Part shown: in pieces, positions 1-9,727 of the stretch
Numbering within the stretch: position 1 is the first letter of the stretch
Layout: each line of letters begins with the position of its first letter
Source of the DNA: Occallatibacter savannae
GTDB lineage: Bacteria; Acidobacteriota; Terriglobia; Terriglobales; Acidobacteriaceae
Length of the DNA: 64,000 nucleotides
Reading direction: 5' to 3'
Assembly: GCF_003131205.1 (NCBI RefSeq)
Contig: NZ_QFFY01000005.1
Span: 124,001-188,000 of the forward strand
Translations under genes and position numbers: made by a program
The notes under the pieces: generated by a model
The model's input: only the letters and a program-made list of their open reading frames with translations
Told to the model about the DNA's origin: nothing
Database searches by the model: none

Positions 1-974
1 ATGCGCGCGGAGATGCGAATCAGGTCGAGCCCACCCAGATCTTGAATGGCGAAGACGGGCGAGGACGCGGGAATCGCCACAATTCCGCGCTCCGGAAGTT
101 CGAGCGGTTCGAAGCTCGGGCTGGTGAGACGCGCGCTTCCGGCCGCGGCAAAAAGATAAGACAGATGGGGAGAGGTTTCGTTCGTACGCTCAAGCGTGGT
201 GCTCGAACGGCTCACGTCTACAGGAATCCTCTCGACACAAAAATAGGTGCTATCCACAAGCACGGTCCTGTCCGCCAGAGCACGCGCTTCCACCTTGCCC
301 GCCTTTGTCGTGAGTCGCGTGGATTCGATCGATCTCTCAATGTGCAGTTCGCGGCCGCGCCCATAGTCGTACATGCGGTACGTGATGTCCGAGTTCTGCT
401 GCGTTTCCAGAAGAACAGATCCGGGCCAGATCGCATGAACGGTGCCCGCATCAACGAAGATGAGATCGTCCTTGTGCACGGGCAGCAGATTCAGGCTGTC
501 TTCGAGCGTCCCTGCATCGATCTTCGATTTCACTTCATCCAGCGTCACTCCGGTTTTCAGCCCCACGGCAACTCGCGCATCGGGTTCAGCGGCGAGCGCG
601 TACCAGCACTCCGTTTTTCCTCGGGGCTGACCGTATCTCTGTGCGAGCCGGTCGTCTGGGTGAACCTGCACGCTCAATTTTTCGCGAGCAAAGATGACTT
701 TGATCAGGAGGGGCGATCCAGAGGATGCGAAGTCCGGGCCTAGCAGCGCGCGCGGTTGCTCATCGAAAATGGCTCCCAGAGTCTTGCCGCGATGCGATCC
801 GGTGGCGATCTTGCATTCATCGCCCGTGAGCCAGACCTCGCCGATGGGCTCCTGCTCCGCGATGCGATCGTACCAGGGTCGAAGGTCCTTCCATCCCCAT
901 ACTCGGCCCACGAATTGAGGCTCGATGCGAAAAGGCGTGATTTCGATGAAGAGTGGATCGGAAGCAACAGACAC
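1..974 (-). CDS. manA: Mannose-6-phosphate isomerase, class I (3' end beyond window)
   Basis: Missing from the ORF track because it runs off the left edge. I translated the reverse strand by hand: 324 codons are open from a GTG at 974, which has a GGAGGT ribosome site 9 nt upstream. The protein shows the type I phosphomannose isomerase motif LSVQVHPDD, followed by GKTECW (metal-binding Glu) and DAGTVHAI (metal-binding His). Family knowledge: a zinc enzyme interconverting mannose 6-phosphate and fructose 6-phosphate in the cytoplasm, supplying GDP-mannose for glycans. An in-frame TAG upstream limits the start to this GTG or one at 1010. The long plus-strand ORFs over this region are shadows. 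The C-terminus lies outside the window. Confidence 0.9.
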   Translation of the reverse strand, partial: MSVASDPLFIEITPFRIEPQFVGRVWGWKDLRPWYDRIAEQEPIGEVWLTGDECKIATGSHRGKTLGAIFDEQPRALLGPDFASSGSPLLIKVIFAREKLSVQVHPDDRLAQRYGQPRGKTECWYALAAEPDARVAVGLKTGVTLDEVKSKIDAGTLEDSLNLLPVHKDDLIFVDAGTVHAIWPGSVLLETQQNSDITYRMYDYGRGRELHIERSIESTRLTTKAGKVEARALADRTVLVDSTYFCVERIPVDVSRSSTTLERTNETSPHLSYLFAAAGSARLTSPSFEPLELPERGIVAIPASSPVFAIQDLGGLDLIRISAR

Positions 975-1125
975 GCGGGTAAGACCTCCGAGAACAACTG
1001 GCGTTTTCACCAGCCGATGAGCAAATGCTTGAGCGGATTCTACCGCAGAGCGCCTCGTTTTCTATCTCGGTACGGGTCGAGCTGAATTCATCGGTTTGCG
1101 CCGGAAGCAGGTATACGCTCGCAGC

Positions 1126-1710
1126 ATGATCCTCGTCCCCATGCTTGACAGCATGTTCCACCTGCAGCTTACGCTTCTAGAGAAGGTAGTGCGCCCGGTC
1201 ATCGTGTATCTCGTCCTCGTGCTGCTGCTCAGGTTGTTTGGAAAGCGCGAACTGGCGCAATTAAATCCATTCGATCTCGTGGTGCTGCTGTCGCTCTCAA
1301 ACACGGTGCAGAACGCGATCATCGGCGACGACAACTCCGTCACCGGCGGAGTTGTCGGAGCGTTCAGCCTGCTGGCAATCAACTGGCTTGTGGTGCGGAT
1401 GCTCTTCCGGTCGCCGCGGCTCAACCGCGCGCTCGAGGGCAAGGCCGCGGTCCTGATCCGGGAAGGGCACATCGACCGCAAAGCGCTCGAACGCGAGGCG
1501 CTCACACGCGAGGAACTGGTCGAAGTGGTCCACAGGCAGGGATTCGAGCACATCCACGACGTGCACCGCTGCGAACTGGAACCGAACGGCACGTTCTACA
1601 TCGAGGCGCGCGATCCATCGATCGCAGATAAGCGGCACGAGGAATTGCTGGCGAAGATCGAGAGCCTGGTGCAGCAGGTAAATGCAATGCGCGGGACAGG
1701 AGCAGCCTAA
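1126..1710 (+). CDS. DUF421 / YetF-family membrane protein
   Basis: A 194-residue protein with hydrophobic N-terminal helices (VIVYLVLVLLLRLFGKRELAQL, then LLAINWLVV) followed by a soluble domain holding the family stretch GKAAVLIREGHID and TREELVEVVHRQG. This is the YetF/DUF421 architecture: a few membrane helices and a C-terminal cytoplasmic alpha/beta domain. The biochemical function of the family is not established. The track starts at a TTG at 1096; I prefer the ATG at 1126, and the ATG at 1141 is also possible because no ribosome site decides between them. It is transcribed away from manA. Confidence 0.8.
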   Translation: MILVPMLDSMFHLQLTLLEKVVRPVIVYLVLVLLLRLFGKRELAQLNPFDLVVLLSLSNTVQNAIIGDDNSVTGGVVGAFSLLAINWLVVRMLFRSPRLNRALEGKAAVLIREGHIDRKALEREALTREELVEVVHRQGFEHIHDVHRCELEPNGTFYIEARDPSIADKRHEELLAKIESLVQQVNAMRGTGAA

Positions 1711-1774
1711 TCTGCCAGGCCGAATTCAGGGTTTCACTTCTGATATCACTGGTACTTCCCGGGATGAGCCCGAT

Positions 1775-2362
1775 TCAGCGCGCAGCGATGAGCGGGCGTG
1801 TAGCTTCAAGCTGCTCTTCAATGACCTGCCTGATGTTAGCCGGCGAGTAGGTGGGTGCCTTGATAAACTTGCCGTCCTCCCGCTTGTGAACTTTCAGGAT
1901 CGTCTGCCATGAGCCGCCGTGGGCATACGAGTCGCCGGGATGGACCAAATCGGAGCCGGATCCACGCTCGAGGACAGCGTCACAGACACTGCAGTGCGGC
2001 CATGCTTTGCTCATGTTGCTGCGCTGGACTTCGTCCCAGGCGCTCTGAGCCTCGATGCCGGCGGCGTTCAGCGCGCCGTAGGTGACAACAAGCTGGTCGA
2101 TGCAGCCGTCCACATACTCAACCAGGTCAGGCGCACCGTCCGCATCGAGCTCCACTGCGATTTCGTCAATCACTGAAGCACCCGCGCCAGACTTGACCGT
2201 GCACCCGCATGCCCGCACAAATTCGAGAGCCTCTTCAAAGACCAGACGTGCGCGGAGAAGACGTGTGGCGGCGTCAGGCAGTTCCGGAGACTCCTTCACT
2301 TCCTGCTCGAATTGCTTCATTAGGGTGACGATGTCGTGCTGCGGCTGGTAGGGCTTGTTCAT
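1775..2362 (-). CDS. MazG-like / PRA-PH-type nucleotide pyrophosphohydrolase
   Basis: A 195-residue protein. The N-terminal half carries the all-alpha NTP pyrophosphohydrolase pattern: RLVFEEALEFVRA (metal-binding acidic helix), then DLVEYVDGCIDQLVVTYGALNAAGI and VQRSNMSK. The C-terminal half (KREDGKFIKAPTYSPANI) matches the tail common in phage-type and bacterial PRA-PH-like proteins. Family knowledge: these enzymes hydrolyse nucleoside triphosphates or related compounds to monophosphates and are often house-cleaning enzymes; the substrate here is unknown. The start is the ATG at 2362 with GAGG 5 nt upstream, not the track start at 2413. A CSVC pair just after SNMSK could bind metal, but this is not certain. 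Confidence 0.75.
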   Translation of the reverse strand: MNKPYQPQHDIVTLMKQFEQEVKESPELPDAATRLLRARLVFEEALEFVRACGCTVKSGAGASVIDEIAVELDADGAPDLVEYVDGCIDQLVVTYGALNAAGIEAQSAWDEVQRSNMSKAWPHCSVCDAVLERGSGSDLVHPGDSYAHGGSWQTILKVHKREDGKFIKAPTYSPANIRQVIEEQLEATRPLIAAR

Positions 2363-2503
2363 GAGGTCCTCAGGAGAACTGTAGCGGAGAAACAGCAGGG
2401 TTGGCCTGTGCAAAGAGAGGTACGAAATTGCCGTAGGTGATTGAATCAGCAGAGATCAGTAAATCTGGATTGGCCGCCAATTGCGTGATAATCTCCCCCT
2501 GAC

Positions 2504-3768
2504 ATGTCGCACAAGCTAGGGTCTTTTTTTCTGCTCACGGCAGTTGTGGCCACGAGTCTGTCGCAGTTGGCTGCAGCGCAAAAGTTTCAGCCCAAATCCA
2601 TTCAATTCAAAGGAGCAGAGGGATATTCGGATGAGGACCTCATCTCCGCAGCCGGGCTGAAAAAAGGCGTGGTCATGGATTATGCCGAGATGAACGATCG
2701 CACGAAGCAGCTGCTGGATACCGGCCTGTTTTCGACGCTAGCTTTCAAGTTCGATGGTCAAAATCTGATCTTTACCCTTACCCCCGCTACCAATCTCTAT
2801 CCCATCCATCTGGACAATTTGCCTCTGGACCAGGGTGCGGAGCTGGATGCCAAGATTCACAATCTCGTTCCGCTCTACTACGGGAAGCTCCCTTCGGAGG
2901 GTGGAATCACAGAAGCGGTCCGCGGGGCTCTTGAAAAGATTCTTGCGGAGCAGGGCTTCCAAGCAACCGTCACGGCTATTCCTGGCACGGTAGCGGGACA
3001 AGGGAGCACTGTTCACTTCTCAATTTCTGCGCCTCCCGTGTTCGTTGGGTCGATTCAACCGACAGCCAATTCCAAGCCTCTTGATCAGGGAGCATTTGAC
3101 ATCGTCTCAAAGATGACGTCCTGGGCAGTGCGAGCCAGATAATCACGTATCTCGGCAATTACTATCATGACAAAGGCTACCTAGAAGCCTTGGTGGAGGC
3201 CAAGCCACAAAAAGCAGCGCTCGCCGATGGCTCCATTCGCGTGCCATTTAGGGTTTCGGTGGAGCCGGGCAGTCAATATCGACTTGCCGCAGTACGGCTG
3301 GCGCCAGAAATCGTCGTTAGCCAAGCCGACTTCGATAAACAGGCTCATCTACATTCCGGAGATATTGCCGACGGCCAGCATGTGACAGAGAACTGGGAGT
3401 ATATAAGCCGTCAGTACCACAATCATGGATACATGAAGGCCAGCGTGCATCCCACCCCGACGTTCGATCGAGTAAAAGGGACCGTAAGCTACGACGTGAT
3501 GGCAGATCCGGGTCCGATTTACGCGATAGGCGCACTTTCGATTGAGAACGTGAGTGACGACCTCCGGGCTCAAATGATGGCAGCTTGAAAAATGCCGGCA
3601 GGCGCAACCTTTAATGAAGGGGCAATCCGGAGCTTCTTCGCGATCGATGGGACAGTCAATCCGAAGCTTAATCGAATATTTGCAGCAACCAGCTGTAGCT
3701 ACACGCTGCATTTGAACGACGAGAAACGAACGGTTGACGTGACTTTACGCCTGGATCGAAAGAAGTAG
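2504..3768 (+). pseudogene. Secreted POTRA-domain protein, broken by a frameshift and a stop
   Basis: The intact frame would encode about 420 residues. The first part (2504-3142) has a signal peptide ending LAAAQ and POTRA-like segments (IQFKGAEGYSDEDLISAAGL). Near 3119-3121 the reading frame shifts by an apparent single-base loss: the frame entered at 3121 reads LGSASQIITYLGNYYHDKGY and runs directly into the 3190-3588 ORF, another POTRA-like region. That frame meets TGA at 3586 but stays coding-like after it (KMPAGATFNEGAIRSFF) to TAG at 3768. Family knowledge: POTRA repeats belong to BamA/TamA-type outer-membrane assembly proteins; no beta-barrel part is present here. Two separate lesions favour a true pseudogene over a sequencing error. 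Confidence 0.8.
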
Positions 3769-3839
3769 ATTTCTAGTAATTGGAGGGAAGAGGCATCCTT
3801 TTCCCTGTGGACGAGGCCAGGAGATCCAGAAAGCTCGCA

Positions 3840-5390
3840 CTACTCCCACTCAATGGTTCCGGGCGGCTTTGAGGTGATGTCGTAAACCACACGATTGATC
3901 CCGCGAACTTCGTTTACGATCCGGCTTGAGATTCTTTTCAAAACCTCATGCGGCAGGAAGGTCCAGTCCGCAGTCATGCCGTCTTCAGAGTGCACGGCGC
4001 GGATCGCGCAGGTGTAGGCGTACGTACGCTGATCGCCCATGACGCCGACGCTCATCACCGGAAGCAGAACGGCAAAGCTCTGCCAGATGCGGTTGTAGAG
4101 ACCCGCGGCCTTGATTTCGCTGACGACGATATCGTCGGCCTCCTGAAGCAGCGCGACGCGATCTGCCGTCACCTCACCGAGGATGCGCACGGCGAGTCCT
4201 GGGCCAGGGAACGGCTGGCGGCCGAGAATGTCTTCGGGCATGCCCATGTCGCGGCCGATACGGCGCACTTCGTCTTTAAAGAGGTCGCGGAGAGGCTCGA
4301 TGAGCTTGAGCTTCATGGTCTCCGGCAGACCGCCCACGTTGTGGTGGCTCTTGATGGTCTGGCTGGGGCCTTTGACGGAGGATGACTCGATGACGTCGGG
4401 ATAGAGCGTGCCCTGGACGAGCCAGTCGACACCTCCGGTTTCTGCGGCGATGCGGTGGGCCTCGTCGTCGAAGACGGCGATGAACTCTGCGCCGATGCGT
4501 TTGCGCTTGGTTTCGGGATCGGTGACTCCGGCGAGCTGCTTGAGAAAGCGATCGCTGGCGTCGACGGCGACGAGGTTCAGGCCGAGTTTGTCGCGCAGAT
4601 TCTTCTGGACGTTTTCAAATTCGTTTTTGCGCAGGACGCCGTTGTTGACGAAGACGCAGGTGAGCTGGTTGCCGATGGCTTTGTGGACGAGGACGGCGGC
4701 GACGGAGGAGTCGACACCACCGGATAGCCCGCAGATGACGTGACCGGAGCCGACCTTTTCGCGGATGGAGGCGACGGTGGACTCGATGAAGTGGGCAGGC
4801 GTCCAGTCGCCGCGCGCGCCACAGATATTGAAGACGAAGTTCTTGATGAGCTGCGGACCGAGGGGCGTGTGGTGAACTTCCGGGTGGAATTGCACGGCCC
4901 AGATCCGGCGCTCTTCATTGGCGATGGCTGCCAGCGCGTTCGAAGTAACCGCCGCGCGCTTGAACCCTGCAGGCAGTTCCAGGGCTTCATCGCCATGGCT
5001 CATCCAAACCTGGATCGCTTCCGGCAACCCCTGGAAGAGCTTGATGGATGTGTCTTCGAGGGCGACTTCGGCATGGCCGTACTCGCGTTTGGGGGCGGTC
5101 CTGACCTTCCCGCCGAGGTGGTGAACGATGAAGTGGAGTCCGTAGCAGATGCCGAGAGTTGGCAGGTTGAGCTGCAGAAGGGCCGGGTCGGCCTTCGGCG
5201 CGTCGGCGTCATAAACCGAAGACGGGCCGCCCGACAGGATGATCCCAAGGGGCTTGTAAGACTGGACTTCAGAGACCGGTACCGTGCAGGGAAGCACGAC
5301 CGAGAAGACGTTGAGTTCGCGGATGCGGCGCGCGATCAGCTGCGTGTACTGCGATCCGAAGTCGAGGATAACGATGGTTTGGGTGTCCAC
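3840..5390 (-). CDS. guaA: GMP synthase (glutamine-hydrolysing)
   Basis: A 516-residue protein of full family length. The N-terminal class I glutamine amidotransferase domain has the nucleophile motif LGICYG (Cys about 82) and the His-Glu pair in [10 protein letters not shown]. The ATP pyrophosphatase domain has the P-loop [11 protein letters not shown] near residue 220, and the C-terminal dimerisation domain ends in PPGTIEWE. Family knowledge: converts XMP, ATP and glutamine to GMP in the cytoplasm, the last step of guanine nucleotide synthesis. The start codon is GTG at 5390. It is divergent from the EAL-HDOD gene across roughly 100 nt, so both promoters lie there. Confidence 0.97.
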   Translation of the reverse strand: MDTQTIVILDFGSQYTQLIARRIRELNVFSVVLPCTVPVSEVQSYKPLGIILSGGPSSVYDADAPKADPALLQLNLPTLGICYGLHFIVHHLGGKVRTAPKREYGHAEVALEDTSIKLFQGLPEAIQVWMSHGDEALELPAGFKRAAVTSNALAAIANEERRIWAVQFHPEVHHTPLGPQLIKNFVFNICGARGDWTPAHFIESTVASIREKVGSGHVICGLSGGVDSSVAAVLVHKAIGNQLTCVFVNNGVLRKNEFENVQKNLRDKLGLNLVAVDASDRFLKQLAGVTDPETKRKRIGAEFIAVFDDEAHRIAAETGGVDWLVQGTLYPDVIESSSVKGPSQTIKSHHNVGGLPETMKLKLIEPLRDLFKDEVRRIGRDMGMPEDILGRQPFPGPGLAVRILGEVTADRVALLQEADDIVVSEIKAAGLYNRIWQSFAVLLPVMSVGVMGDQRTYAYTCAIRAVHSEDGMTADWTFLPHEVLKRISSRIVNEVRGINRVVYDITSKPPGTIEWE

Positions 5391-5488
5391 CTTTCAGTGT
5401 GGCAGGGGGCGCGACGGGCTGTAAAGAAAGTTCCTGGACTCAAAGATTCCCGATTTCTGCCGATATACGCACTGAAGGACCCTGCACA

Positions 5489-6724
5489 ATGGAAAACTCG
5501 CTGATAGACGATCCGCGGCCGGTGCGCTTTGCGACCAGACAGCCCATTCTCGCTGCTGACGAGACCGTAATCGGATATAAGCTTTTGTTTCGCACTGACG
5601 TCATGATTCATTTCTCTTCTCAGCGGGAACCGGATGCGGCTCGGCGGACGATCGATATGTCGACGCTTCTCGGTCTGGACGTCCTCTGCGATCACCGTCT
5701 CGCCTTCATCGGATGTGGCCGCGAAACCCTGCTGGAGCAGGGACTCGCATTCCTCCCTGCCAATCGGGTAGTCGCTGAAATCGAGCGTGGTATCGAGGTA
5801 GACGATGCGGTGCTTGAGGCCTGCTGCGCACTTAAGAATGCCGGCTATCGGATTGCCCTCGACGATTTCACCGCCGACGACCGGAGGCAGTCCATCGTGC
5901 ATCTCGCGGATTATTTGAAGGTCGATTTGAAAGCTCAGGGATGGAGGGACATTCCGGAGTTGGTAGGACCCGACAACTGGAAGAACGCGGTCCTTCTTGC
6001 GGCAAACGTAGATTCGCGTGAAGACTTCGATCTGGCCCGCAAAGAGGGCTTTCAGCTGTTTCAAGGCTACTTCTTCCGCAAGCCGGAATCACTCCGGACG
6101 CGAACAGCGCCTACGAATCGATTTGTTTACCTCCGCTTGCTGCAGGCCGTGATGCAGCAGGAGCTCGATTGGGATCGCGTCGAAGAACTGATCAAAAGCG
6201 ACCCGACTCTCTACTACCGGCTGCTTCGATTCCTGAATTCTCCACTTTTCGGCATCCGCGGCGAAGTGCGCACCGTCCGGCAGGCATTCACGCTCATGGG
6301 CGAAGACGAATTGCGCCGCTGGTGCAAGCTGGCAGGAATGTTCGAAATGTCGAAGGGGAGGCCGGGAGAGCTCCTGCTCTCAGCCCTGGTCCGAGCCAGA
6401 TTCGCCGAATTGCTCGGCCCGCGCATCCAGAACAGCGGCGCGGACCTGTTCTTGCTCGGGGTACTGTCGATGATGGATGCAATCCTCGAGATTCCCATGA
6501 GCGCAGTCATTGAGGGACTGCCCCTCGATCAGCGCGCGCGACAACTGCTGCTGGAGCACGATGGAGATCTGGCGCCCATGTTCGAACTCATCTCTGCCGT
6601 AGAGGCAGGAATGTGGGAGCTCGTGGTCCGCTGGTGCCGCGAAGTTGGGATGGCAGAGGATTTCGCCGCCTCTTGCTACGGAGAGGCCATGCAGTGGGCC
6701 CAGTCCCTCGCGGCCCTCAGCTAG
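5489..6724 (+). CDS. EAL-HDOD (YuxH-type) signalling protein
   Basis: 411 residues. Residues about 15-205 form an EAL-like domain (RQPILAADETVIGYKLLFR, VVAEIERGIEVDD, GYRIALDDF), and about 215-400 form an HDOD domain (DPTLYYRLLRFLNSPLFGI, VRQAFTLMGEDELRRW). The canonical EAL catalytic signature is absent (GYKLLFR replaces it), so c-di-GMP hydrolysis is unlikely; YuxH-type proteins are thought to act as scaffolds or sensors. Start: the ATG at 5489 with GAAGGA upstream fits the family N-terminus better than the track start at 5399. No partner kinase or cyclase lies next to it. Confidence 0.88.
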   Translation: MENSLIDDPRPVRFATRQPILAADETVIGYKLLFRTDVMIHFSSQREPDAARRTIDMSTLLGLDVLCDHRLAFIGCGRETLLEQGLAFLPANRVVAEIERGIEVDDAVLEACCALKNAGYRIALDDFTADDRRQSIVHLADYLKVDLKAQGWRDIPELVGPDNWKNAVLLAANVDSREDFDLARKEGFQLFQGYFFRKPESLRTRTAPTNRFVYLRLLQAVMQQELDWDRVEELIKSDPTLYYRLLRFLNSPLFGIRGEVRTVRQAFTLMGEDELRRWCKLAGMFEMSKGRPGELLLSALVRARFAELLGPRIQNSGADLFLLGVLSMMDAILEIPMSAVIEGLPLDQRARQLLLEHDGDLAPMFELISAVEAGMWELVVRWCREVGMAEDFAASCYGEAMQWAQSLAALS

Positions 6725-6909
6725 ACGTACTGATTCAACGAATCTTCACAGATCCGTAACAGCGGCAGTGCTGTCCTTTCATCGGCTCTTAAAACGCAAT
6801 TCATATAAACGATGCGGACGAAGGAAAATTCCGCGATCCAAATCGCCGGAATCACATCCTGTCCCCGGCACTGTCTCGAAATCCTTCCACCCTGAAGAGG
6901 TCTATCCAG

Positions 6910-8073
6910 ATGAAAATGAAGCAAGCCGCTCTAGCGCTTCTCCCCTTTGCGCTGTCCAGCACCTTTCTCGCCGCTGAGAAACCCGAGCATGACCGCGCTG
7001 TACCGCGGATCGATCATGCGTTCGTGATTTTGATGGAGAACCATGCCTATAGCCAGATTCTCGGAAACACCAACGCTCCTTTCATCAACAGCTATGGCAA
7101 GTCTGCAAACCTCGCGACCAACTACTACGCCGTCGGCCATCCGAGCTTGACCAATTACCTGGAGATCGTGGGCGGTTCGAACTTCGGCATCATTAACGAT
7201 GATTCGCCCGATTGGCACAACACCTCGTGCACGCCGAACATCGTGAGCGGCATCCCGGCCGACGAAACGGCAACCACCAATACGTGCCCCATCAAGGGAG
7301 CTGGCTGGGACGCGGCGACGCCCGCCGTTGACACAACCAACGAAGGCACCCCGCAGGAGCCGGTCTATAACTTCCCGCTGTCGCCTGCGTTCACGCGCGG
7401 CATCAGCATTGCGGATCAGCTGGTGGAAGCCGGCAAGAGCTGGAAGTCATACCAGGAGAACCTGCCGCCCTACGGTGCAGACGGCGTGAACAACAGCGAC
7501 GGACTCGTTTCCGACGTCACCGAGAAAGAGCCGGGTATGCCCAAGCTCTACGCGGTCAAGCACGATCCGTTTGCCTACTTTGCCAGCGTTCAGTCTGGAG
7601 AGGATCGCAAGCTGAGCCTGAAGCAGATCGTTGGCTTTGATCGGCTCTGGGCGGACCTTGAGAGGGGCGACGTACCGGATCTGGCGTTCATTGCTCCGAA
7701 TCAGTGCCACGATCAACACGGACGTGGAACGAGTGAAGTGGGCACCGGATGCTCTGTCGACCAGAACGCGATCGCGCAAGGCGATGCGGGTTTGCACACC
7801 ATCATTGACGGCATCAAGAATTCGAGGGCCTGGAAGCACGGCAACAACGTAATCGTAGTGGTGTGGGACGAGAACGACTACAGCAGCCTGCCCAATCAGG
7901 TTGTCACGATCGTCGACACGAACTATGCCCCCACGGGAATCCAGAGCAACGTTCGCTATAACCACTTCTCCCTGCTGAAGACGCTGGAAGCGGGCTTCGG
8001 GCTGCCGTATCTGAACCACGCTGCAGATCAGGATGTGAAGCTGATGGGCGACCTGTTCACCGGACAGAAGTAA
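6910..8073 (+). CDS. Secreted phosphoesterase (AcpA / phospholipase C-like family)
   Basis: 387 residues with an N-terminal signal peptide (MKMKQAALALLPFALSSTFLAAE). The family signature appears at RIDHAFVILMENHAYSQIL (about 33-51), with NTNAPFINSYG, YYAVGHPSLTNYLEIVGG and a late metal-site segment VVVWDENDYSS (about 315). This is the PF04185-type phosphoesterase family, which contains acid phosphatases and phosphatidylcholine phospholipase C. Substrate cannot be told from sequence; export to the periplasm or outside is likely, so phosphate scavenging is a reasonable inference. A GAAGAGG ribosome site precedes the ATG, and a strong hairpin follows the stop codon. Confidence 0.88.
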   Translation: MKMKQAALALLPFALSSTFLAAEKPEHDRAVPRIDHAFVILMENHAYSQILGNTNAPFINSYGKSANLATNYYAVGHPSLTNYLEIVGGSNFGIINDDSPDWHNTSCTPNIVSGIPADETATTNTCPIKGAGWDAATPAVDTTNEGTPQEPVYNFPLSPAFTRGISIADQLVEAGKSWKSYQENLPPYGADGVNNSDGLVSDVTEKEPGMPKLYAVKHDPFAYFASVQSGEDRKLSLKQIVGFDRLWADLERGDVPDLAFIAPNQCHDQHGRGTSEVGTGCSVDQNAIAQGDAGLHTIIDGIKNSRAWKHGNNVIVVVWDENDYSSLPNQVVTIVDTNYAPTGIQSNVRYNHFSLLKTLEAGFGLPYLNHAADQDVKLMGDLFTGQK

Positions 8074-8087
8074 AGCTGCAAACGTAG

Positions 8088-8122
8088 AAAGCGCCGGTCA
8101 GCGGAAAGCTGGCCGGCGCTTT
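8088..8122 (+). terminator. Strong hairpin terminator after the phosphoesterase
   Basis: AAAGCGCCGG pairs with CCGGCGCTTT, and the stem extends inward through a T-G wobble and CAGC/GCTG to about 15 bp around a short GGAAA loop. It begins 15 nt after the stop at 8073 and ends in TTT. It lies between convergent genes and could serve both. Confidence 0.8.
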
Positions 8123-8187
8123 GGCTTTACAGGCTGTGCGCCGTTCGTCGCGCTCTTTACGATGGCGTCGCTTATCGGCGACTTGAC

Positions 8188-9507
8188 TTATCTAATCTCG
8201 GCGCCGTTCTGCTTGTAGACCACGCCGGCCTTCATCACGAACTTCACGTCCTGCAAAGTCCGCACGTCGTCTATCGGGTTCTTATCGACAGCGATGATAT
8301 CCGCCCACTTGCCGGGTTCGAGCGTTCCCGTCTTTGCCGTCAGGCCGAGGAGGTCGGCGGCGTTGATCGTCGCCGTTTGCAGCGCCGCAAGCGGCGTCAT
8401 TCCGAGTTGATTCACGTAGACGTCAACCTCATGTGCGTTCAGGCCATGCGGATAGACAGCAGCATCGGTTCCGAGAGCAATCTTCACGCCGGACTGCATT
8501 GCATGCTTGATGTTCTGCTTGGCGACCGAGCTTACGTCGACCATTTTCTTGTGATAGAACGCAGGGAGCTGGCCCTTCTCGATCTGCCAGTCCTCGAGGT
8601 AGAGGGTAGGCACCAGATAGGTCCCGTGCTTCTTCATCATGGCGATCGCGGCATCATCAATGTAGCTGCCATGCTCGATGGAATCGACTCCTGCCTCACT
8701 TGCCCACAGAATGCCCTGCGCTCCATGTGCGTGCGCCGCGACTTTGCGGCCCAGGCGATGAGCGTCCGCCACAATGGCCTGCATTTCTTCCAACGTGTAT
8801 TGCGAAGCCTGAGGGTCGTCGCCTTTCGAGAGGACTCCGCCTGTAGCGCAGATCTTGATTACGTCTGCTCCGTACTTGATGTTCTCGCGAACTTTGTGTT
8901 GCACCTGTGCGATGCCGTCTGCCACGCCATCCCCGACAGAGTGGTATTGCGCGGGCAACAGGTTGTCATCGCAGTGGCCCCCGGTGATGCCCATGGCGGG
9001 TCCGCTAACCAGCATGTGCGGACCAGCCACCTGGCCGGCATTCACCGCGTCGCGAAGATCGACATCCGTAAAACCGCCGGCTCCCACGTTTCGGACCGTG
9101 GTGAAACCCGACATTAGCGTCTTGCGGGCGTTGACGACTCCATTGATCGCTTCTTTCGCGCTAGTCGAAGTGACTTCGCGGAAGGGATCGAAGTCGGGGT
9201 TCATGGTCAGGTGGGTGTGCACGTCCATCAAGCCGGGGAGAACCGTCGCGCCGCCGAGGTCAATCACCTCGTCGCCGGGCTGCTGCGACACGGAAGCGGT
9301 AGCGCCGATGGACTGGATGGACTCGCCCACGACAACGATGGTCTGAGCGTCAGAGAGCTTGCCGGTTTTGACATCGAGCAGGTGCCCGGCGCGAATGAGG
9401 GTTCGCTTCCCCGATTTGGCGTCCTGCTGAGCAGGTGAGGAGGTCGAGGCGGCAAATGCGTACAATACAACGCACGAACAAAGAGTGAGCTTCAACTTCA
9501 AGAGCAT
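8188..9507 (-). CDS. Secreted metal-dependent amidohydrolase
   Basis: 439 residues with a signal peptide (VVLYAFAASTSSPAQQ). The amidohydrolase barrel carries HTH (His97, His99), a candidate carboxylated lysine in DVIKICATGG (Lys218), AAHAHG (His259/261), SIEHG (His279) and the catalytic Asp in GTDAAVYPHG (Asp348), so all metal and catalytic positions are present. It resembles the imidazolonepropionase/prolidase-like amidohydrolases (Xaa-Pro dipeptidase type) that are commonly exported in this phylum; the true substrate, dipeptide or cyclic amide, is unknown. GGAGAAAG precedes the ATG. Divergent from the M13 peptidase gene, so a shared peptide-breakdown role is possible. Confidence 0.9.
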   Translation of the reverse strand: MLLKLKLTLCSCVVLYAFAASTSSPAQQDAKSGKRTLIRAGHLLDVKTGKLSDAQTIVVVGESIQSIGATASVSQQPGDEVIDLGGATVLPGLMDVHTHLTMNPDFDPFREVTSTSAKEAINGVVNARKTLMSGFTTVRNVGAGGFTDVDLRDAVNAGQVAGPHMLVSGPAMGITGGHCDDNLLPAQYHSVGDGVADGIAQVQHKVRENIKYGADVIKICATGGVLSKGDDPQASQYTLEEMQAIVADAHRLGRKVAAHAHGAQGILWASEAGVDSIEHGSYIDDAAIAMMKKHGTYLVPTLYLEDWQIEKGQLPAFYHKKMVDVSSVAKQNIKHAMQSGVKIALGTDAAVYPHGLNAHEVDVYVNQLGMTPLAALQTATINAADLLGLTAKTGTLEPGKWADIIAVDKNPIDDVRTLQDVKFVMKAGVVYKQNGAEIR

Positions 9508-9598
9508 GGATTTTCTTTCTCCGTCTGAGGCTGTTGACGGAGTTTAGCAAAGCGCCGCTCTTGTGCGTCCAGCCAAATCTCAGTCTCTTGCGTAGCCC

Positions 9599-9604
9599 TA
9601 TAAT
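9599..9604 (+). promoter_or_regulatory. Candidate -10 element (TATAAT)
   Basis: A perfect TATAAT hexamer 124 nt upstream of the M13 peptidase start, in the divergent gap. No convincing -35 hexamer sits 16-18 nt before it, so this is a weak call. Confidence 0.3.
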
Positions 9605-9727
9605 GCGGAATGCGGTGGCGTAGTCGTCTCAAAGGCCTCTAAGCCGCCATGCATGGCCTACTTCTGGCGATCGCACGTTGATGCCACGAGGCGTAGCCAA
9701 TTTCCGTCTCATCCCAAGGAGAACGCA

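Noticed and set aside
42-743. 233-codon plus-strand ORF at the left edge
   Set aside because: Shadow of the partial manA, whose reverse-strand translation matches phosphomannose isomerase.
1144-1149. TTGACA hexamer as a -35 box
   Set aside because: Lies inside the DUF421 coding region with no suitable -10 and no gene starting downstream.
3586-3588. TGA as selenocysteine or programmed recoding
   Set aside because: No selenoprotein context, and an independent frameshift lies in the same gene, so pseudogene decay is simpler.
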